Source: JAEUIX01 sp964611125
GTDB lineage: Bacteria; Planctomycetota; Phycisphaerae; Phycisphaerales; UBA1924
DNA: 64,000 nucleotides
Assembly: GCA_964611125.1 (NCBI GenBank)
Contig: CAZSZO010000017.1
Span: 12,300 to 76,299, forward strand
Reading direction: 5' to 3'
In this document: piece by piece, positions 38,020 to 46,833 of the stretch
Layout of the letters: every line of letters starts with the position of its first letter
Position numbering within the stretch: position 1 is the stretch's first letter
Translations under genes and position numbers: made by a program
The notes under the pieces: generated by a model
Database searches by the model: none
Seen by the model: the letters and a program-made list of their open reading frames with translations, nothing else
Told to the model about the DNA's origin: nothing

Positions 38020-39443
38020 CGGCCCGCCCCCTGCGGGCCGGTCCCGGCGGCCTGCTCGCGCAGGAATTCGTTGCGGTCCAGCAGCACCTGCATCTGCCGC
38101 TGGGCTTCCTTCAACTGACGCATCGCCTCGTCGCGCAGCGCCTCAGGGGTGAACCGCCGGTTCTCGCGGGCATACACGCCCAGCGCCACCACCGCGTCCT
38201 TCACCGCCATCATCGCCAGCCAGTTGTACGGCGAACTCGCCCGCAGCGGCACGCCCTCGGCCAGGTTGATGTACATCCGACCCTTGGCCTGCCCGCAGAA
38301 GTACGGATCGGGCTCGTCAAAGACCGGGTCGCCCCACAGGCTCTTCACGGGGGTCACGATGTCCCCCTCGCGGTACAGGGAACGGGCCATCTCGGGCGAG
38401 AGGTACAGCGCCTTGGCGAACGACCACAGCTCCTCGAAGTTCGGCGCGGCCTTCGAGATCCCCAGCATGGTCCCGCCCCACACGCTCGTCCGCCGCCCGC
38501 CCTTCTCCCACGCCGGCAGCGGCATCAGCTTCACCTTGCCCGCAAGCTGCGGGATCTCGTTCTTCCAGATGTTGCACATCCAGTCGGGCATCACCGAGGC
38601 GATGACATACCCCTCAAATTTCAGCTGGTTGCCCGAAGCCGAGAAGTCCGGCGCCTCCGCCGCGATCCGGTCGGGCCCGTTCATCCACGCGACGATCTGC
38701 GCGATGGTCCGGGCGTTCACCTCCGACGCGACCGTCGGGCGGCCTCGCTCGTCGAAGAAGCCCCCGCCCGCCTGCAGGATCAGCGCTTCGATCGTCTCCG
38801 CCTGCGTCTCCCACAAGTTGAGGATGTACCGCTTCGGCTGGCCGTTCTCGTCGCGCTCCCGCATGATCGGCGCCATCGCCCGCACGAAGTCGTCCCACGT
38901 CTCGACGGCGCTCAGATCGATCCCCGCCGCCTCCACCAGGTCGGCCCGGTACCCCAGCATCACCGGGTGCACGTCGTGCGGCAGGCCGAAGATCCGGCCC
39001 CGCGACGTCCACGGGCTGAACGACGCCTGATTGATCTGCTCGTACAGCCCTTCCTGCTTCAGCCGATCGGTCAGGTCCACGAAACCAACGCTCTCGATCG
39101 GCCCCGTGAAGGCCCGCGCCGCCACCCGCCGCTCCACCTCCAGCAGGTCGGCGCACGCCGTGCCCGAAAGGAAGCCCGAGAGCAGCCGTCGCTCCAGCGC
39201 CGGCAGACCGATCAGCGTCATGTTGACTTTGGGCGTCCGTTCCCGGTTCCAGCGTTCGATGATCGGCTCGTAAAGCTGGTGGTGCAGTCGGGCCGAGGTC
39301 CACATCGTCCGTCCCTGGCGCGTTTCAACCGGCCAGGCCGCCACCGCCACCGTTGAGAGCAGCGCCAGCAACGCCACCACGAGCACGCCTATGGGCATGC
39401 CCGGCTCAAACCCGGTCAATCTTGGCTGCGATGCGCGCTCCAT
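38016..39443 (-). CDS. Sugar ABC transporter substrate-binding protein
   Basis: 475 residues from the ATG at 39443; longer frames add a low-complexity arginine stretch. An N-terminal helix MPIGVLVVALLALLSTVAVAAW looks like a signal anchor. The family-1 extracellular binding fold follows: LYEPIIERWNRERTPKVNMT, YRADLVEAAGIDLSAVETWDDF and a VWGGTMLGISKAAPNFEE segment. A helical C-terminal extension (~440-475) is unusual. It supplies ligand to the two downstream permeases and heads the GH1/GH16 operon. Confidence 0.9.
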   Translation of the reverse strand: MERASQPRLTGFEPGMPIGVLVVALLALLSTVAVAAWPVETRQGRTMWTSARLHHQLYEPIIERWNRERTPKVNMTLIGLPALERRLLSGFLSGTACADLLEVERRVAARAFTGPIESVGFVDLTDRLKQEGLYEQINQASFSPWTSRGRIFGLPHDVHPVMLGYRADLVEAAGIDLSAVETWDDFVRAMAPIMRERDENGQPKRYILNLWETQAETIEALILQAGGGFFDERGRPTVASEVNARTIAQIVAWMNGPDRIAAEAPDFSASGNQLKFEGYVIASVMPDWMCNIWKNEIPQLAGKVKLMPLPAWEKGGRRTSVWGGTMLGISKAAPNFEELWSFAKALYLSPEMARSLYREGDIVTPVKSLWGDPVFDEPDPYFCGQAKGRMYINLAEGVPLRASSPYNWLAMMAVKDAVVALGVYARENRRFTPEALRDEAMRQLKEAQRQMQVLLDRNEFLREQAAGTGPQGAGR

Positions 39444-39548
39444 GCTTTCCGTGGGGCCGCTCCGCCCCTGTCGCCTCCGCCGCCCTGCGGCAGCGCCCGC
39501 CCCGCTCCTCTTCCCCATCCGCCTCGATCCGCGAAAAGCCGCACAGGA

Positions 39549-39574
39549 TCCCGCCGCGGCAGCCCGCGGCGGGA
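39549..39574. other. Strong GC hairpin upstream of the sugar-binding protein gene
   Basis: Inverted repeat TCCCGCCGCGG / CCGCGGCGGGA with a 4-nt loop, about 105 bp before the start of the binding-protein gene on the minus strand. There is no T-run on either side. It could lie in the leader of the transporter operon as an RNA structure; function unknown. Confidence 0.4.
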
Positions 39575-39632
39575 CCCTGGTGGCGCAGGAGGTTCTCAAT
39601 CCACCGGCCGATGCTCAAAAAACACTTGAGAA

Positions 39633-39658
39633 ACGGGGCGCCGCCCTCGGCGCCCCGT
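39633..39658 (-). terminator. Intrinsic terminator candidate after the dockerin-like secreted protein
   Basis: ACGGGGCGCC / GGCGCCCCGT forms a 10-bp perfect stem with a 6-nt loop, 40 bp downstream of the 39699 stop on the minus strand. A run of six T follows about 10 nt later. This separates the upstream secreted-protein gene from the ABC operon. Confidence 0.6.
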
Positions 39659-39698
39659 GATCGCATCAGCCCGCTGCAAACGCGTCAATCACACCGGC

Positions 39699-41030
39699 TC
39701 AGCAGCCAGCGAAGAACTCCGAGATGTAGTCCGACAGGTCATCGGGGTCGACGTTGCCGTCGCCGTTGTAGTCGGTGCCCGCGCCCGGGGGAGTGCTGAA
39801 GTACGCGGCGATGAAGTCCGACAGATCGTCGGGATCGAGGTTGCCGTCGCCGTTGATGTCGGCCCGGCAGCCGCCGATCTGCACCAGGCTCATGTCATCC
39901 CACCACGTCGCGCCGCCGGCGAAGTTACTCTGGATCTGCAGGATCAGAAGGCGGACCGACGCCGTGCCGGGCGGGGCCTCGACGACCTGGGTCGTGAACT
40001 CCTGGTACGAGAGGTTGCCCGGGCTGTTGACGCCGCCGGTGGGGAAGTCCACCGTGCCGACGCTGCCCAGCAGGTTGGCGCCGAACTCGTCGAAGAACTC
40101 AATACCCAGGAAAACGCGGTTGTCAGCGCTGATCAGATCGGTCACCTGAGTCCGGGCCCAGCCCTTGCCCTGCCAGCGCGAGCCCTCAAGCGCCGGGTTG
40201 TTCTGGAACCAGCCGCTGAACGCGGGGTTGCCGTTGAACCCGCCGAAGAGCTTCGCGGCATAGTTGCCGTTGCGGGGGATCTCGCCGAAGTTCGCCTGGC
40301 CGTTGCCGAAGTTCGTCCAGCCCTGGAACGCGCTGTTGTCGCAGCGGGGGAACCGCTGCTCAAAGCTCGGGTTGGCCAGCACATTGGTGCTGGGATCCGA
40401 CTCCAGCACGAGCTCTGCATCGTCGTACCAGCCCGCGCCGCCCACGAAGTCGAGCTGCTCGACCAGCAGCGAGATGCGAGCCGTCACCGTGCCCGCCGGG
40501 GCCTCGGCGAAGGCGGTCTCGAGGCGGACCAGCTGAGGATCGGGCTGCCCACCAGGACACTCGGTGCCGTTGTCCAGATCCAGACAGCCCGGGCTGCACG
40601 AGCTGGCGCCGCCCGGGGGCGTCGGATTCTCCTGCTTCAGCGAGATGTTCGCCTGGGCGGGATTCAGCAGGTTGCCCTGCGCGTCATAGAAGTCCACCGA
40701 GACAAAGCCCTTGGTGCCGTTGGGACGGAACGCGTCCCAGCAGGGGTTGAACACGTTCGCCGCGGCCCGCCACCGCTGGCCGGCCTGGGCGGGAACATCC
40801 TGGAAGATCCCGCTGTATCCGACCGGGCCGTTGAAGGGGCCGAACATCTTGATCGAACGGTTCCCGCTCGACACGAAGAAGTTGATGTTCTCAACGTTCC
40901 CGAAGGTCGTCCAGCCAACCGCCGGGCCGCAGATCTCCTCGAAGCCGGGGTTAAAGATGATATTGGGCTGCGCGGCCGCGATAGTCGCGCCCGCCAGCAC
41001 CGCCGCCGCCGCCGTCATCAACGATCTCAT
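39699..41030 (-). CDS. Secreted protein with two CBM-like domains and dockerin-like repeats
   Basis: 443 residues, GAGGAG 7 nt before the ATG, with a signal peptide (LMTAAAAVLAGATIAAA). Two homologous beta-sandwich-like domains each begin with an N-P-F-E type motif (IIFNPGFEEICG and VLANPSFEQRFP) and contain GW-TFGN and AKLFGGFNGN-like strands. The tail has two DPDDLSDFI/DPDDLSDYI repeats and ends in AGC. No catalytic motif was seen. Probably a surface or extracellular polysaccharide-binding protein. The related CBM-like domain in the neighbouring GH16 enzyme (KLFGQFNGGYNSSG) shows the same fold. Confidence 0.75.
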   Translation of the reverse strand: MRSLMTAAAAVLAGATIAAAQPNIIFNPGFEEICGPAVGWTTFGNVENINFFVSSGNRSIKMFGPFNGPVGYSGIFQDVPAQAGQRWRAAANVFNPCWDAFRPNGTKGFVSVDFYDAQGNLLNPAQANISLKQENPTPPGGASSCSPGCLDLDNGTECPGGQPDPQLVRLETAFAEAPAGTVTARISLLVEQLDFVGGAGWYDDAELVLESDPSTNVLANPSFEQRFPRCDNSAFQGWTNFGNGQANFGEIPRNGNYAAKLFGGFNGNPAFSGWFQNNPALEGSRWQGKGWARTQVTDLISADNRVFLGIEFFDEFGANLLGSVGTVDFPTGGVNSPGNLSYQEFTTQVVEAPPGTASVRLLILQIQSNFAGGATWWDDMSLVQIGGCRADINGDGNLDPDDLSDFIAAYFSTPPGAGTDYNGDGNVDPDDLSDYISEFFAGC

Positions 41031-41219
41031 GGTTCAGCTCCTCAAAATCTCGACCACTGTTGAGGCGGCCAGCCCCGCTTCCGACGCCGGGAGCGAGGCA
41101 CGGTCCGCACGGTTTCACGAGCCCACAGCCTGCCAGCGCCGTTCACGGCGCAGGGAACGCATTCGTCGATCTCGTCCCCCCCAGCACCCCAAAGCCCCCA
41201 GAGGACCCGTCACCGCCGC

Positions 41220-42107
41220 TCACGGACGGGGGGCGTTGATCCAACCGAACTTCCGGGACGGGTCGCCCTGACCGGGCGTCCCGGGCTCCATCCGCACCCA
41301 GCCGCGGGCGATGCCGTAGACAAACAGATCGTTGGCGTCCATGTCGCCAGCCCCGGGGGCGTCCTCTTCACGCCCGTCATGCGGCGACTTGAACGTTTCA
41401 ACGTGCCCCTCCAGGAACGACACGGTCCCGGCGCCGCCGTGCCGCTCGGTGATCTGGTCCGTGTTGGACCACAGACCGTCGCGGACCGACCCGTTGTACC
41501 AATAGGTCGACTCCTCGATGAAGATCGGCATGCCCGTGAACCGCTGTGTCTGCGTCGTCGGCTGCAGCAGCGTCGCAGGCGTCCCCACCGCAGGGCGCGT
41601 GACATACGCCACCGGCGTCCCCACCCCCAGCGTCGCCCCCTGCATGCGGGCGACAAATGTGTAATCGAAGTCGAGCGTCGTGAAGCTGCCGAACGAATTC
41701 TGCGCGTTCTGGTTGCCCGTCGGCGAAGACCGCTTGTTCGACGGACACTCACCCGCCTGGTCCACGTTGCTCATGTACTGATAGACCACCCCCGGGCCGA
41801 ACCCCGTCGAGCTGGTCGTATCCGGCAGGCGGGCCCACATCGGCACCACCCCGCCGAAGCTGTCGCGCACCACCTGCCCCTGCCGGTTGGTCAGGATCTC
41901 GGGCCACAATTGCGACTTGTAGTCCCCCGCATACGCACTCGCGGCCAGCGTGAACTGCTTGCCGTTGGCCAGGCACTTGCTGTTCCGGGCCATGTCCCGC
42001 GCCTGCTTCAGGCTTGGCAGCAGGATCCCGATCAGCAGCGCGATGATGGCGACCACAACGAGCAACTCGATGAGCGTGAAGGCGGCCGCATTTGAACGCT
42101 TGGTCAT
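41220..42107 (-). CDS. Type II pseudopilin-like secreted protein (prepilin N-terminus)
   Basis: 295 residues from the ATG at 42107 (AGGGGA upstream). Residues ~1-35 carry the class III prepilin signal: AAAFTLIELLVVVAIIALLIGILLPSL, with the +5 glutamate. The remainder is the beta-rich domain of the large planctomycete DUF1559-like/H-X9-DG pseudopilin group, with HGGAGTVSFLEGHVE near the C-terminus. Such proteins are cleaved by prepilin peptidase and displayed by a type II secretion-like system. It lies 83 bp after the lacI stop on the same strand. Confidence 0.82.
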   Translation of the reverse strand: MTKRSNAAAFTLIELLVVVAIIALLIGILLPSLKQARDMARNSKCLANGKQFTLAASAYAGDYKSQLWPEILTNRQGQVVRDSFGGVVPMWARLPDTTSSTGFGPGVVYQYMSNVDQAGECPSNKRSSPTGNQNAQNSFGSFTTLDFDYTFVARMQGATLGVGTPVAYVTRPAVGTPATLLQPTTQTQRFTGMPIFIEESTYWYNGSVRDGLWSNTDQITERHGGAGTVSFLEGHVETFKSPHDGREEDAPGAGDMDANDLFVYGIARGWVRMEPGTPGQGDPSRKFGWINAPRP

Positions 42108-42189
42108 ACGTGTCCCCTGTCCATCATCGCCGCGAAGCGGAACCGCTTGCGCCCCGGCCCGAGCGGGCCTTTCCGGGCGCCGCGACAAT

Positions 42190-43239
42190 TCACTCAACCG
42201 GAAACCGCCCTCCGTCGGGCAGCACGCGAACCGGCACGGCGGGCGGAGCGCCCGTCGTGCGGTTGATTTCAAGCATCGTCTGGCGAATCAATCGAATCGG
42301 TCCGGTCGCCTTCCCCGCCAGCCGGCGGGTCAGCCCGAGCGACGCTTCGTACCCCAGCATGCCCGCGTCCTGGCAGACCGCCGTCACCGGCGGCCACACA
42401 TGGTGGCGAACATCGCTGTCATCAAAGCCCACGAGCGACAAGTCGCCCGGCAGCTGCACCGACAGCTCCTGGCAGCGACGCAGCGCGCCCAGCGTGGCCA
42501 GCGGGTCGGTCAGGTACACCGCCGTGGGCGGCCGGCGCAGGCCCAGGAGCCGTGTGATCGACGCCGCGCCTCCCTCCATGCTCGCCACCGCCTCCACCTG
42601 CAGCTCCGCATCCGCCTCCAGCCCCTGCTCCTCCAGGGCCTGCAGATACCCCTCGCGCCGGTCGCGGTGATCGGTGTCGGGCACATTGTGCACCACCAGG
42701 GCGATGCGCCGATGCCCCAGGTGAATCAGGTGCTCGATGGCCCGCCGGCTATCCCCCCGCGACTCACAGCACACGAAGTCGACCCCCGGCTCCTCGAAGC
42801 GATCCGCCACCACCACCGCCGGGAAACCCTCCGCGGCGATGTCGACGCACACGCCCCGGCTCCGCTCGAAAGTTCGCAGGATCACGCCGCGCAGACCCTT
42901 GCGCGTGAAAAACTGGGTGTACGACTCACCCGGGTCCTTGTCACGCTGGATGCTCACCATCTTGAGGTCGAACTTCTGCTCGTTGATCCCACGCAGAATG
43001 CCCGCCAGCAACGCCGACTCGAACGCGCCGTAATCGGCCCGCACCGGTTCGTCGGGGTACACCAGGCCGATCACCGTCGTCGATCGCTTGCCCACCAGCG
43101 GCACGTAGCCCATCTTCGCCGCGGCGTCCAGCACCCGCCGCTTGGTCGCCTCGCTCACCTCAGCATGGTTATTGAGCGCCCGCGACACGGTCGCAACGGA
43201 CGTCCCCAAATGCTTGGCAAGCTCGCGAACTGAAGCCAT
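42190..43239 (-). CDS. LacI-family transcriptional regulator
   Basis: 349 residues. The helix-turn-helix MASVRELAKHLGTSVATVSRALNNHAEVSE is followed by the hinge AAAKMGYVP and a periplasmic-binding-protein-like effector domain (TVIGLVYPDEPVR, then PTAVYLTDPLATLGALRR and LVGFDDSDVRHHVWPPVTAV). GGAGG lies 5 nt before the ATG. It probably represses the polysaccharide genes downstream and responds to a sugar. A good -35/-10 pair and a palindromic operator candidate lie upstream. Confidence 0.95.
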   Translation of the reverse strand: MASVRELAKHLGTSVATVSRALNNHAEVSEATKRRVLDAAAKMGYVPLVGKRSTTVIGLVYPDEPVRADYGAFESALLAGILRGINEQKFDLKMVSIQRDKDPGESYTQFFTRKGLRGVILRTFERSRGVCVDIAAEGFPAVVVADRFEEPGVDFVCCESRGDSRRAIEHLIHLGHRRIALVVHNVPDTDHRDRREGYLQALEEQGLEADAELQVEAVASMEGGAASITRLLGLRRPPTAVYLTDPLATLGALRRCQELSVQLPGDLSLVGFDDSDVRHHVWPPVTAVCQDAGMLGYEASLGLTRRLAGKATGPIRLIRQTMLEINRTTGAPPAVPVRVLPDGGRFPVE

Positions 43240-43283
43240 GCGCGCCTCCGACCGACCCGTAACAGTTGCGGATCAGTTATCGC

Positions 43284-43311
43284 AGTTTAATCTATTCTGC
43301 GTGCGTGTCAA
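43284..43311 (-). promoter_or_regulatory. Sigma70-type promoter of lacI
   Basis: On the minus strand TTGACA (43306-43311) and TAAACT (43284-43289) are separated by 16 bp, about 45 bp before the lacI ATG. The -35 box is a perfect consensus match and the -10 box matches at four of six positions. Confidence 0.6.
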
Positions 43312-43384
43312 GGCTTTCGGAGGGGAATTTGACATCTGTTTCACCCGGTAAAAATGGACTTTTGTCAACGCTGAGGTCTCACCG

Positions 43385-43400
43385 ATGTAATCGATTACAT
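43385..43400. promoter_or_regulatory. Perfect 16-bp LacI-type operator candidate
   Basis: ATGTAATCGATTACAT is an exact palindrome with the central CG typical of LacI/GalR operators. It lies 74 bp upstream of the lacI -35 box. Autoregulation of the regulator is the simplest reading. I found no second copy upstream of the ABC operon in this window. Confidence 0.6.
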
Positions 43401-43513
43401 GCAAAGGCTTACACCGTCCTCGGCTCTCCGGTCCCGAATGGGCCAACCCGGCCTCCGAGGCTTGATTGACCGGAGATTTGGCTGGCCTCCCGGCTTCACC
43501 GCCGCGCGGCGAA

Positions 43514-44389
43514 TCACGGCCGCTGGCGACGCCTCACCGCGATGGCCATGCCCGCCAAAACGATCACAGCTCCGCCCGGCCCCGGGACGCGGAACTGGAT
43601 TGTCTGATGAGGCAGGTTAACCGGGTCACCGCTGGTCCCGCCGAACGCGTTGGTGCCGAAGGTGTACCGGCCGCTCAGCCCCGTGACGCTCGCAACGATG
43701 AGGTCGGCGCCCGGGGCGGGGAGGTAGTACAGGCGATAGACCGGGATCAGATCGCCCACCAGAGTGCCCGGACTGGCGTCGCCCGGAATGGCGTTGCCCC
43801 ATGCCTGTGTGCCCTCAGAGCCGAAGTTCAAAGACCGCCCGCCCGTCACGTTTGTGAGCGACGGCGAACCCACCGCGGGGTTGTTCGGCACGCCGTTGAA
43901 CGCCAAACTGTTCGACCCAAGGAACAGCGGCGGGACCTGCGGCGCGAAGCCGCCCCGGAAGGGCGCAAAGTGCCCTGCGAGCGGCTCGCCGCTCGTGTCC
44001 TGAAACACCCGGGCATCCTGCTGAAAGCCAGGGCCGTTGCTGGGGTTGGTCGCCGTGGCTCCTTGGATCACCCGACCCTGGTTTCGCCCGGCCGCTGCGG
44101 CCACGGGGTCGGTGAACGTGATCCTGAAGTTCGCCCCGCCGACCCGCAAAACGCCCAGATTCGCCACGCCGGATGCGGAGCTATTGGGCAGAATCCCTAC
44201 TCGAGCATAGATCGTCAGCCCGATCTGCGTCGACGACTCACTCGGGGCGTAGGGGCCCAGCGCGTCGACGACAAACCTGACATCCCATACCTGCGCCGAA
44301 GCGGGGGCCTGGCCCAGGAGCGGAGACGCGCTCCCCAGCGCCCCCAGCGCCATGCCTACTAACGACGAGAGACAGCTGGTTCGCTGCAT
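43514..44389 (-). CDS. Secreted PEP-CTERM-like protein, paralogue 1
   Basis: About 291 residues from the second of two adjacent ATGs (GGAGG 6 nt upstream). A signal peptide (SLVGMALGALGSASPLLGQA) precedes the shared N-terminal motif QAPASAQVWDVRFVVDALGP. The middle is beta-rich. The end carries an anchor-like PGPGGAVIVLAGMAIAVRRRQ. It is the most divergent of four tandem paralogues. PEP-CTERM-type tails direct export and sorting to the cell surface. Function unknown. Confidence 0.75.
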   Translation of the reverse strand: MQRTSCLSSLVGMALGALGSASPLLGQAPASAQVWDVRFVVDALGPYAPSESSTQIGLTIYARVGILPNSSASGVANLGVLRVGGANFRITFTDPVAAAAGRNQGRVIQGATATNPSNGPGFQQDARVFQDTSGEPLAGHFAPFRGGFAPQVPPLFLGSNSLAFNGVPNNPAVGSPSLTNVTGGRSLNFGSEGTQAWGNAIPGDASPGTLVGDLIPVYRLYYLPAPGADLIVASVTGLSGRYTFGTNAFGGTSGDPVNLPHQTIQFRVPGPGGAVIVLAGMAIAVRRRQRP

Positions 44390-44603
44390 CATCGACCTCC
44401 CCGCGCTGGACCGCTCGGTCCATGGGACCGCCCATGGATCTGAACCGACACTCCGCGGCGGCGCCGCGGCTCCGGGAACGAGTGTGCGCTGAATCTCGCC
44501 GGGGAGCAAGGCGGACCACCGAATCCCAGCAACTTGGGTAAACACCCGAAGTCTGGGGGCGGCCCTTCTCCCACCACCCCCAAGCCCACGGCGCCAAAAA
44601 AGA

Positions 44604-44631
44604 CAGGGGCCCGGCTTGCGCCAGGCCCCTG
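44604..44631 (-). terminator. Intrinsic terminator after paralogue 2
   Basis: CAGGGGCC / GGCCCCTG stem with a 12-nt loop, about 60 bp downstream of the 44695 stop on the minus strand, followed by a run of six T (CTTTTTTGG). Confidence 0.75.
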
Positions 44632-44694
44632 CAATCAGATCTGAATCGGGCTTGAGCTGAAGCTCAAGCCAATCGAGTCGTGGTCAGGACCGAA

Positions 44695-45549
44695 TTAGGC
44701 CCGACGACGACGAGCGGCGACCAGCCCGCCCAGGCCGACGAGAGCCGCGGCGCCCGGGGTGGGGACGCGGAACGAGAAGGACTGGTTGGGGAGGTTGATC
44801 GCAGCCGCGGCGGTGCCGAAGGCGCCGCTGAGCGAGTGCAGGTAGCGGGCGCTCAGGTTCGTGACGTTGACGGTCACGTCGCGGATGGCGTTGAGGGTGA
44901 AGTCAGCGCGGGGGAAGTAGTACAGGCGGTAGACGGGGACCAGATCGCCCACGAGGTTGGCGGCGTTGCTGTCAACAGCGACGGCGTTACCGGCGGCGAG
45001 GGTGCCATCGGAGCCGTAGTTGAGGGCGCGGCTGCCGACCACGTTGGTCAGGAAGGGGCTGCCGGTGGCGGGGTTGTTGGCGCTGCCGTTAACGGGCTCC
45101 GAGTTGGCGCCGAGGAACAGCGGAGCGACCTGGGGCGCGAACGACCCACGGAAGGGGGCGAAGTGGCCGGCGAGGGCGTTGCCGTTGGTGTCGGTGAGGT
45201 TGCGGCCGTCGATGTCAGCGGTGCCGCCCTGGGCGACGCTGCCCTGGTTCAGGCCGCCGCCAGCGGAGAGGGCGTCGGTGAAGGTGATGCGGAACGCGTT
45301 GCCGCCGATGCGGCTGGGGCCGAAGTTCCGGGTGCCGCTGGCCGAGGCGTTGGCCAGGATGCCGACGCGGGCGTACATCGTGATGCCGACCTGCGTGGCG
45401 TTGATGCCCTGCGAGAAGGGACCGGAGTTGTCGACGACGAACCGGACATCCCAGACCTGGGCCGAAGCCGGGGCCTGAGCCATGACCGAGGACGCCGCGC
45501 TGGCAGCACCGACGACAGCCAGCATACCACGAACGAAGTTCTTGCTCAT
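44695..45549 (-). CDS. Secreted PEP-CTERM-like protein, paralogue 2
   Basis: 284 residues. Signal peptide MLAVVGAASAASSVMAQA, then QAPASAQVWDVRFVVDNSGPF, a beta-rich body including NAFRITFTDALSAGGGLNQG and PLFLGANSEPVNGSANNPA (the same words as in paralogue 1), and the anchor VPTPGAAALVGLGGLVAARRRRA. The gene is flanked by its own promoter candidate and a terminator, so it is a single-gene unit. Confidence 0.82.
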   Translation of the reverse strand: MSKNFVRGMLAVVGAASAASSVMAQAPASAQVWDVRFVVDNSGPFSQGINATQVGITMYARVGILANASASGTRNFGPSRIGGNAFRITFTDALSAGGGLNQGSVAQGGTADIDGRNLTDTNGNALAGHFAPFRGSFAPQVAPLFLGANSEPVNGSANNPATGSPFLTNVVGSRALNYGSDGTLAAGNAVAVDSNAANLVGDLVPVYRLYYFPRADFTLNAIRDVTVNVTNLSARYLHSLSGAFGTAAAAINLPNQSFSFRVPTPGAAALVGLGGLVAARRRRA

Positions 45550-45616
45550 CTTTCTCTCTCCTCAGACGCTATTGGTCAGAATGAATCCACGGCCATGCCG
45601 CAGACTCTTGTCCCTT

Positions 45617-45644
45617 ATTGTGACCCGATCCTGAGGTATTGCAA
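45617..45644 (-). promoter_or_regulatory. Promoter candidate of paralogue 2
   Basis: Minus strand TTGCAA (45639-45644) and CACAAT (45617-45622) with a 16-bp spacer, about 70 bp before the ATG. The same arrangement occurs before paralogue 3, which supports both. Confidence 0.4.
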
Positions 45645-45868
45645 GCCCCGTCAAGCGACGAAAAGAAAAAAAATCTCGCTTGCCGCATCCAGACCGCACT
45701 TTTCCGCTCGATTAAAGGGCTCGGATCGCAGCCTGCCTCGTCAATCTAGGGCGTCAGCAGAGCGACACTTGTCAAGTCTTTACGACGCTCGCAGCTCGCG
45801 AGTTCCATTCGAACTCAATGCAGATGGACACAACAGCACAGCCGTGGTGTCCCAAAACAAAAATAGAG

Positions 45869-45894
45869 CAAGATCCCGGCGAACCGGGATCTTG
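45869..45894 (-). terminator. Intrinsic terminator after paralogue 3
   Basis: CAAGATCCCGG / CCGGGATCTTG, an 11-bp perfect stem with a CGAA-type loop, 40 bp after the 45935 stop on the minus strand, followed by a T-rich stretch (ATTTTTGTTTT). Confidence 0.8.
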
Positions 45895-45934
45895 CCCAAA
45901 CATAATCTATGACTTACCGACTGAGCCAGTTCTC

Positions 45935-46738
45935 TCAGGCGCGGCGGCGACGCATGGCCGCCAGACCGCCCAGGCCGACCAGAGCTGCGGCGCCCGGGGT
46001 GGGGACGCGGAAGGTGATCGACTGGTTGGGGAGGTTGACCGCGGCGGCGGCCGTGGCGAAGCCGCCGCCGTTGTCGGTGTGGATGTAGCGGGCCGAGAGA
46101 CCCGAGATGTTCAGAGTGATGTTGCGGCTCTGAGCGATCTTGGGCAGGAACAGGAAGCGGTACACCGAGACGTACTCGCCGCCGATGATCTGGTTGCTGG
46201 CGTCAAGGACGGCGACGCCCAGGGCGTTGCCATCAAAGCCGATGGTGCGCGAGCCGACGACCGAAGTCGCGCGGGGGTTGCCGGCGAGGAGGCTGTAGAT
46301 GCCGTTGGAGGTGTCGTTGTTGGCGCCGCCGGTGCCCTGGGGGGCGAAGCCGCCGCGGAACGCACGGAAGTGACCGGCCAGGGGCTGGCCGTTGGAGTCA
46401 ACGCCCTCGCCGGTGGGGCCGGGACCAGCGTTGCTGCTGAAGGGGCCGCCCGCAGGGTCGCTGAAGTTGGCGAAGAAGGTGCCGTTGCCGCCGCCAACCC
46501 GGCTCACGCCGAAGTTGCGGGTGCCGCTGGCCGAGCCGTTGGCCGCGATGCCGACACGGGCGATCATGGTGATCGCCACGCCGGTCGAGGTCTCGCCCTG
46601 AGCGAAGGGGCCGCTGGTGTCGGGAACGAACTGCACATCCCAGACCTGAGCGGTCGCAGGGGCCTGAGCGAGGGCAGTGGAAGCCAGCGCAGCCAGACCG
46701 GCAGCGCACAGCACGATACGAACAGATCCACGGGTCAT
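45935..46738 (-). CDS. Secreted PEP-CTERM-like protein, paralogue 3
   Basis: 267 residues. Signal peptide, then QAPATAQVWDVQFVPDTSGPF, a body with GGGNGTFFANFSDPAGGPFS, FLFLPKIAQSRNITLNISGL, and the anchor VPTPGAAALVGLGGLAAMRRRRA. It is nearly identical to paralogue 4, including an exact 158-bp DNA match in the middle. Role unknown; exported and probably surface attached. Confidence 0.82.
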   Translation of the reverse strand: MTRGSVRIVLCAAGLAALASTALAQAPATAQVWDVQFVPDTSGPFAQGETSTGVAITMIARVGIAANGSASGTRNFGVSRVGGGNGTFFANFSDPAGGPFSSNAGPGPTGEGVDSNGQPLAGHFRAFRGGFAPQGTGGANNDTSNGIYSLLAGNPRATSVVGSRTIGFDGNALGVAVLDASNQIIGGEYVSVYRFLFLPKIAQSRNITLNISGLSARYIHTDNGGGFATAAAAVNLPNQSITFRVPTPGAAALVGLGGLAAMRRRRA

Positions 46739-46805
46739 GTACTCTCTCCTCTTTTACTATGTTCCCCAAAGGGGTTCGCGTCTCCGCGGTCCTCTGGACA
46801 CCCCA

Positions 46806-46833
46806 AGTGTGACCGATCGCGGGGGCCTTTTCA
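46806..46833 (-). promoter_or_regulatory. Promoter candidate of paralogue 3
   Basis: Minus strand TTGAAA (46828-46833) and CACACT (46806-46811) with a 16-bp spacer, about 70 bp before the ATG, matching the layout before paralogue 2. The shared word GATCGG(G)TCACA covers the -10 region in both. Confidence 0.4.
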
